A stretch of 38,056 bases of DNA, from positions 1-38,056 of the forward strand of contig CAWAPS010000009.1 in NCBI GenBank assembly GCA_963783945.1, written 5' to 3'. Source of the DNA: CAWAPS01 sp963783945. GTDB lineage: Bacteria > Actinomycetota > Acidimicrobiia > Acidimicrobiales > Palsa-688. Shown here in pieces: positions 34,095 to 38,056 of the stretch. The position numbers were made by a program, and so were the translations under genes. Position 1 is the stretch's first letter, and each line of letters opens with the position of its first letter. The notes below the pieces were generated by a model. That model saw only the letters and a program-made list of their open reading frames with translations. It searched no databases and had not been told where the DNA came from.

Positions 34095-35709
34095 TCAAGG
34101 ACAGGCGTAATCCAGGTCGTATTTCGACGGAGGTCCCGAGTAGCCCCCGCTGAAGCTGTAGCCGTACTGGACGAGCGCCACCGACCCGGCGGCGAAGGGC
34201 TCGTAGAGGCTCACCGGACCGGCGCAGAACTCTGTCGCAGTGTTGGTGCCGCCCCTGATGTTGCCGGCTCCCGGCACCCAGAGCGGCAGACCGGGAAAGC
34301 TCACCAACGACCCGGTGATCAGTCCCCACTGGTACGCGGTGCAGTAGATGCCCGCCAGTACCCCCATGGACTTCAGCCCGGCGACCGCACCGGCTATGAC
34401 CCTGGCGTTGCTGGCGTGAGCGCCGGCACCCAGGTTCCAGTCGCCCGCTGTCTCGACATCGAGCCACCATAGGGTCGGGTCCACGCCGAGCGACCTCGAG
34501 TAGGCGACCCAATGGCGACTCCAGTACCAGCCGAAGTTGTAGCTCTCGCAGTTCACGTTCCCCCGGCAGGTGCCGGCCGGCCCGGTCAGGGATTGGCTCG
34601 GGGCCGGGCTCGGCAGCTGGTCGACGAATATGTACGCCGACATGTTGGCCCCGGCCCAGGTCGCCTCCTGCTTGTAGCAGGGGTTGGGCTGACCGTCGAT
34701 TCCACCCACGCCTGTCACCTGGACAACGGCCACCCGGGTGTGGACGGCAGGGATGGGGCCTTGAGGCGTGCCCGGGCACTGGAAATTGGAGATGTCATAG
34801 CCGGTGGCGCCAGGAGGGAACGGGTAGCCCCGCGGTGTGGCCATCATCCCTACGATGCGGTCTGGTCCCGGGTTGGACCCGGTTGAACCGAGGAACGGTG
34901 CGTGGCCGAAGGAGAAGATTCCGCCATCCGACGCCACCAGCCAGTACCCGCTCCCGCCCGGGGCCGCGGCCATCCCGACGATGGGCTTGACCAGGCGCAC
35001 CGCGCCCGTGGAACCGTAGAAGTGGGCGTCACCGAAACTGAAGATCCCGCCATCCGACGCCACCAGCCAGTACCCCTTGCCGTCCGGGGTGGGCGCCATA
35101 CCGACCACCGGCCTCACCAGGCGCACGGCGCCGGTGGAACCGTAGAAGTGGGCGTCACCGAAACTGAAGATCCCGCCATCCGACGCCACCAGCCAGTACC
35201 CCTTGCCGTCCGGGGTCGGCGCCATGCCGACGATCGGGCGGTTGAGCCGCACGTTTCCCGTCGATCCGTAGAACGGGGCGCGGAAGCTGAACACTCCCCC
35301 GTCGGAGGCTACGAGCCAGTACCCGCCGGTCGCAGGATCCATGGCCATGCCGACGATCGGCCGGTTGAGCCGCACGTTTCCCGTCGACCCGTAGAACGGG
35401 GCGTTGCCGAATGCGAACACGCCTCCGTCCGAACCCGACCAGCCAGTATCCGAGACCGTTGCCCGTGGCCGCTCCAGCCACGATGGGCCGGGTCAGGTGG
35501 ACGCCCGCGAGCGATCCGAAGTTGGTGGTGCCGAACTGGTGCACGCTACCGGCCGCACCGTAGAGCCAGTAGCCCGGTGCCGTGTAGGCGGTCGAAGCGC
35601 TGGCCGGTGCGGCCGGGGAAAGGGATGCGGTCGTTATCGCGAGGGTCGAGGCAACGAGCAGCAATGCTGCCGCTCGCGCCACCCAGGCTCCCCGTGCGCG
35701 CCGAATCAT
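34095..35709 (-). pseudogene. Secreted six-repeat protein with C-terminal GH25-like (DUF1906-type) domain, one frameshift
   Basis: The signal peptide is MIRRARGAWVARAAALLLVA through PASASTA. Six repeats of about 41 residues follow, on the pattern GYWLVASDGGIFSFGDAHFY-GSTG-(A/N)VRL-RPIVGMAPTPDG, likely forming a beta-propeller. The last ~220 residues are a glycoside-hydrolase-like TIM barrel: GYDISNFQCPG, SYNFGWYWSRHW, WWLDVETAGDWN with an acidic D-x-E, and WVPGAGNIRGGTN. The start ATG 35709 has GGAGGG just before it. The signal part and first repeat are one base out of frame with the rest; the shift is near 35427-35440 (GTTCGGAC for GTCGGAC). The expected location is the cell surface, acting on peptidoglycan or binding glycan. 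Such repeats are abundant in Acidimicrobiia. Confidence 0.75.
34905..35450 (-). repeat. Tandem ~123-126-bp coding repeats within the secreted protein gene
   Basis: Near-identical DNA blocks, for example CCGCCATCCGACGCCACCAG at 34921, 35050 and 35173, repeat every ~123-129 bases. The two units ending at about 35097 and 35220 differ by very few bases. Such recent duplication gives rise to copy-number change and assembly problems. Confidence 0.7.
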
Positions 35710-35771
35710 CGTCCCTCCAGTCCTCCAGGTCCGCCCCGGAGCAGCTCCCCGACAACCATAGCTCGCGAGGA

Positions 35772-36911
35772 TCAGGCCCCTGGCGTCTTGTGCGACATCC
35801 GCCGCCACGGCCACCGGAACGGTGCAGCTAGACGGGACCGGGCCACCTGCAGTCTGCTCCTCCGTTGATCTGACCCACCCCGATCGACCTGAAGCGAGAG
35901 ATAGGACAATCCCCCGAGCGGGATGGGCAGCCAGAAGTTGATCAGCCGGTAGGCAACAACGCCGAGGGCGGCAACGCCGCGCGGCGTGCCAAACCCGACG
36001 AGAAGGGTGGTCAAGGCCGCTTCCACCACTCCTAGTCCGCCTGGCGTGATCGGGATGGCGGCCAGGACGTTGGCCAGGCCGTATGCGACCAAGAGGCCGT
36101 CCGGGTTCACCCAGTGACCGAAAGCCCCGACGAAAACCGCGAGGGAGGCCGCGTCGAAGAGCCAGTTCGCGGTGGCCCAGATCAGGGCCTGGAGCAGGAC
36201 CCGACGCTGCCGGCTCGCTTCTTCGACCCGGCGGGCCACGTGGACGAACGAACGCCTGAGCGCGGTGCCGTCGACGAACGGGATCCTCGAAGCCGCTCTC
36301 TCCAGCAATGCTCCCACTCGCTCTTCTCCGTGGGTGAACATGACGACCAGGCCCCCGGCCGCCAGCAGAAGCAGGGCTCCGACCGCCGCTGCCATGAGGT
36401 AGACGGCCGAGAACCCCCAAACGGGGATCGAGACGATTAGCGCCACCCAGAGGATGAGGTTCAGAACGACCGCCGAACCGATGCCCTGCACTCCGAGCGC
36501 GAATCCGACATCTCCGCGCGCGACTCCGGCCTGGGTCAATAAGCGGTATCCCAGAGCCGCTCCGGTGGCAGTCCCGCCCGGGGCGCAATGACTGACTGAG
36601 AGGGTGGTCATCTGCACCCGCAGGATGGTGAAGAGGCCAAGCTTGCGCCCTTCCGGCAGCACGGACCGGGCCAGTTGGGCGTACGAGAACAACGAGGCGG
36701 CCTCGAGCGCCACCCCCGCCAGCAGCAGGAGCGGATTGACTTCGGTGATGAGGTGAGCCACCTTGCGGGGTCCGGCCAGCTGCGGCACGACGAGGTACTC
36801 GATGATCAGCGCCAGCAGCAGGAGCCGGCCGATCTGCCAGAACGGAGCGGGAAGGATCCGCCGGAGGCCGCGCCGCTTCGGCCGGGTGGGGACCGGGGTC
36901 GTCTTCTCCAC
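35772..36911 (-). CDS. LPG_synthase_TM-type multi-pass membrane protein, second copy
   Basis: A 379-residue membrane protein of the same superfamily as the one at 33072. Helices include FWQIGRLLLLALIIEYLVVP, VNPLLLLAGVALEAASLFSY, GIGSAVVLNLILWVALIVSI, VYLMAAAVGALLLLAAGGLV and WLFDAASLAVFVGAFGHWV. The family's signature loops are clearer here: SHCAPGGTATGAALGYRLL and the late IPITPGGLGVVEAALTTLLV. It is likely to bind or flip a polar or polyprenyl-linked lipid. Start GTG 36911 is the only usable start after an upstream TGA, though the ribosome binding site is poor. The C-terminus is strongly basic (RRSRLQVARSRLAAPFRWPW). Gene intact. Confidence 0.82.
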   Translation of the reverse strand: MEKTTPVPTRPKRRGLRRILPAPFWQIGRLLLLALIIEYLVVPQLAGPRKVAHLITEVNPLLLLAGVALEAASLFSYAQLARSVLPEGRKLGLFTILRVQMTTLSVSHCAPGGTATGAALGYRLLTQAGVARGDVGFALGVQGIGSAVVLNLILWVALIVSIPVWGFSAVYLMAAAVGALLLLAAGGLVVMFTHGEERVGALLERAASRIPFVDGTALRRSFVHVARRVEEASRQRRVLLQALIWATANWLFDAASLAVFVGAFGHWVNPDGLLVAYGLANVLAAIPITPGGLGVVEAALTTLLVGFGTPRGVAALGVVAYRLINFWLPIPLGGLSYLSLQVDRGGSDQRRSRLQVARSRLAAPFRWPWRRMSHKTPGA

Positions 36912-37301
36912 CGTGGCGGCTGCCTCGGACTCACTTCCTTCACCGGCGGCCGCCGATGTGTCGGCAACTTGTCATCCCCGTGCCTCGGCATCCCCGGTCT
37001 TCTCTTCCCCCGCCTGCCCCGGCCCCGGCGTCCTCGGTTTCGCTGTCCGCCGATTCGGTCTCCTCGGTCTCTCGGGCCCGGTCTTCTCGGGTGGGCCCGA
37101 GGTCCCGTTGTCGCCGGTTACCGCTGCCGCACCGCCGGCCGCCTGATCGGACCCGGTGTCACGCGGTGACCGGCGCTTCCGAGTGAATGGCGTTCACCGG
37201 TCCCTCTCGGCTCGGCGTCGTCCGCCGGCCCCGCGTCAAGCCTCGGCGTGCGTGACCGGCTCCACAATTCTCAGCCCGGCTACCTTTCGTCCCGTTCCCG
37301 C
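36912..37301. other. Gene-free, C/T-rich low-complexity stretch
   Basis: About 390 bases between the second LPG_synthase_TM gene and the family-2 glycosyltransferase. The + strand is rich in GGTCTTCTC / GGTCTCCTCGGTCTC-like units (about 36990-37110). The minus-strand frames here are Glu/Thr- or Pro/Arg-rich with no domain. It may hold a lost linker or simply slippage-prone DNA. Confidence 0.4.
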
Positions 37302-38006
37302 TCAACTGCCGGTCAACCGGTCCCACAGACGCGAGTACCGGACGATGCATCGCGCCGCATGAATCCCGTCGCGCCAGCCGATCTTCTTGCCCTCGGCATA
37401 GGTGCGCCCGTCGTAGCTGATGCCTACCTCGTAGATGCGCCAGCCGCCCTTGGCCACTTTGGCCGTGATCTCAGGCTCGATGCCAAAGCGGTCCTCCTGG
37501 AGATCGAGGCTCTGGATGACCTCTCGCCGGAAAACCTTGTAGCACGTCTCCATGTCGGTGAGGTTGAGATTGGTGAACGCGTTCGACGCGTTGGTAAGCA
37601 GCCGGTTACCGACCGCATGCCAGTAGTAGAGCACCCGGTGCGGTCTGTCGGTCATGAACCTCGATCCGAACACCACGTCCGCCTTGCCCGCGACTAGGTA
37701 CTCGAGCAACTGGCCGTACTCGGCCGGGTCGTACTCGAGGTCGGCATCCTGCACGATCACGAAGTCGGCGGTTGCCTCGGCAAAGCCCCGGCGCAACGCC
37801 GCACCCTTGCCCATGTTGTGCGGCTGCTCAAGTATCCGGATCCTCGCGTCGGCAACGGACCGAACGATGGAAAGCGTGTCGTCGCTCGACCCGTCGTCGA
37901 TGATCACCACCTCGGCCACCCAGGGCGATTCGAGAACCCTCGAGAGCAGTTCCTTGACGGTCCCCGCCTCGTTGTAGCAAGGCACGATCACGGACAGGCA
38001 ACGCAA
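37302..38006 (-). CDS. Family-2 glycosyltransferase (DPM1-like)
   Basis: A 234-residue soluble GT-A enzyme: LSVIVPCYNEAGTVKELLSR, AEVVIIDDGSSDDTLSIVRS, HNMGKGAALRRGFAEATADF, then the DxD in VIVQDADLEYDPAEYGQLLE, DVVFGSRFM and the late WRIYEVGISYDGRTYAEGKK. This is the pattern of bacterial polyprenyl-phosphate mannosyl- or glucosyltransferase relatives without membrane helices. It should make a lipid-linked sugar on the inner face of the membrane, feeding GT-C enzymes such as the one at 30214-31839. The start is TTG 38006, supported by GGAG seven bases upstream; no ATG or GTG lies in frame in front of the conserved first strand. Intact. Confidence 0.85.
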   Translation of the reverse strand: MRCLSVIVPCYNEAGTVKELLSRVLESPWVAEVVIIDDGSSDDTLSIVRSVADARIRILEQPHNMGKGAALRRGFAEATADFVIVQDADLEYDPAEYGQLLEYLVAGKADVVFGSRFMTDRPHRVLYYWHAVGNRLLTNASNAFTNLNLTDMETCYKVFRREVIQSLDLQEDRFGIEPEITAKVAKGGWRIYEVGISYDGRTYAEGKKIGWRDGIHAARCIVRYSRLWDRLTGS

Positions 38007-38056
38007 CGTTCAACTCCGATTCTCGACGACTCCCTGCGTGGGCAAGCTCCCCAAAT

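Noticed and set aside
35800..36588. Minus-strand ORF upstream of the secreted protein's signal peptide
   Set aside because: It overlaps the LPG_synthase_TM gene in another frame and is Arg/Pro-rich. The ATG at 35709 with GGAGGG is the real start.

Overview
This is a GC-rich actinobacterial chromosome segment. The closest guess is an uncultured member of the class Acidimicrobiia. The basis is the codon use, the many GTG and TTG starts, the LAL regulator and SCO4226-type gene, and a secreted protein built from repeats of the 'GYWLVASDGGIFSFG' type, which I associate with that class. I could not run a search, so the taxon is an inference.

Layout. (1) 1-4.2 kb: the end of an unidentified gene, a frameshifted nitrilase-fold protein with a visible Glu-Lys-Cys triad, a P-loop kinase and a frameshifted methyltransferase. 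(2) 4.2-8.2 kb: a 43-bp tandem repeat, a small exported membrane protein, and a translationally coupled pair made of a DUF4242 protein and a large LAL/LuxR ATPase regulator. (3) 8.2-19.6 kb: a possible IS21-like end, then a mosaic catabolic cluster. It mixes intact genes (periplasmic-binding-fold protein, CMD-family protein, SDR oxidoreductase, amidohydrolase) with remnants and chimeras: a P450 heme-loop fragment, an amidohydrolase/CocE fusion, a TetR/SnoaL fusion, a truncated LLM oxidoreductase and an amidohydrolase tail. A frameshifted methyltransferase closes this part. (4) 19.8-27.1 kb: a compact mobilizable integrative element, with a MobF relaxase-helicase, three small HTH proteins in one overlapping operon, a divergent XRE regulator and a tyrosine recombinase carrying a zinc ribbon. 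No type IV secretion genes are present. (5) 27.1-28.1 kb: two small unidentified genes and a tRNA-Leu(UAG). (6) 28.2-38.0 kb: a cell-envelope glycan cluster with two family-2 and one family-4 glycosyltransferases, a GT-C membrane glycosyltransferase, a methyltransferase, two LPG_synthase_TM-type membrane proteins and a secreted repeat/GH25-like protein.

How the genes fit together. The envelope cluster fits a route in which cytoplasmic glycosyltransferases load a polyprenyl carrier, multi-pass proteins move or use the lipid-linked sugar, and a GT-C enzyme works outside. The element at 19.8-27.1 kb has its own excision/integration module and relaxase, but would need a helper conjugation machine. 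The catabolic cluster resembles actinobacterial islands for hydrophobic or aromatic substrates, now partly dismantled.

Caution. At least ten apparent frameshifts, several in C, G or A/G runs, break otherwise well-preserved proteins in both halves of the window. Either the assembly carries indel errors or decay is widespread. Every 'pseudogene' call that rests on a frameshift alone is therefore provisional. The truncations and domain chimeras are not explained by single-base errors.
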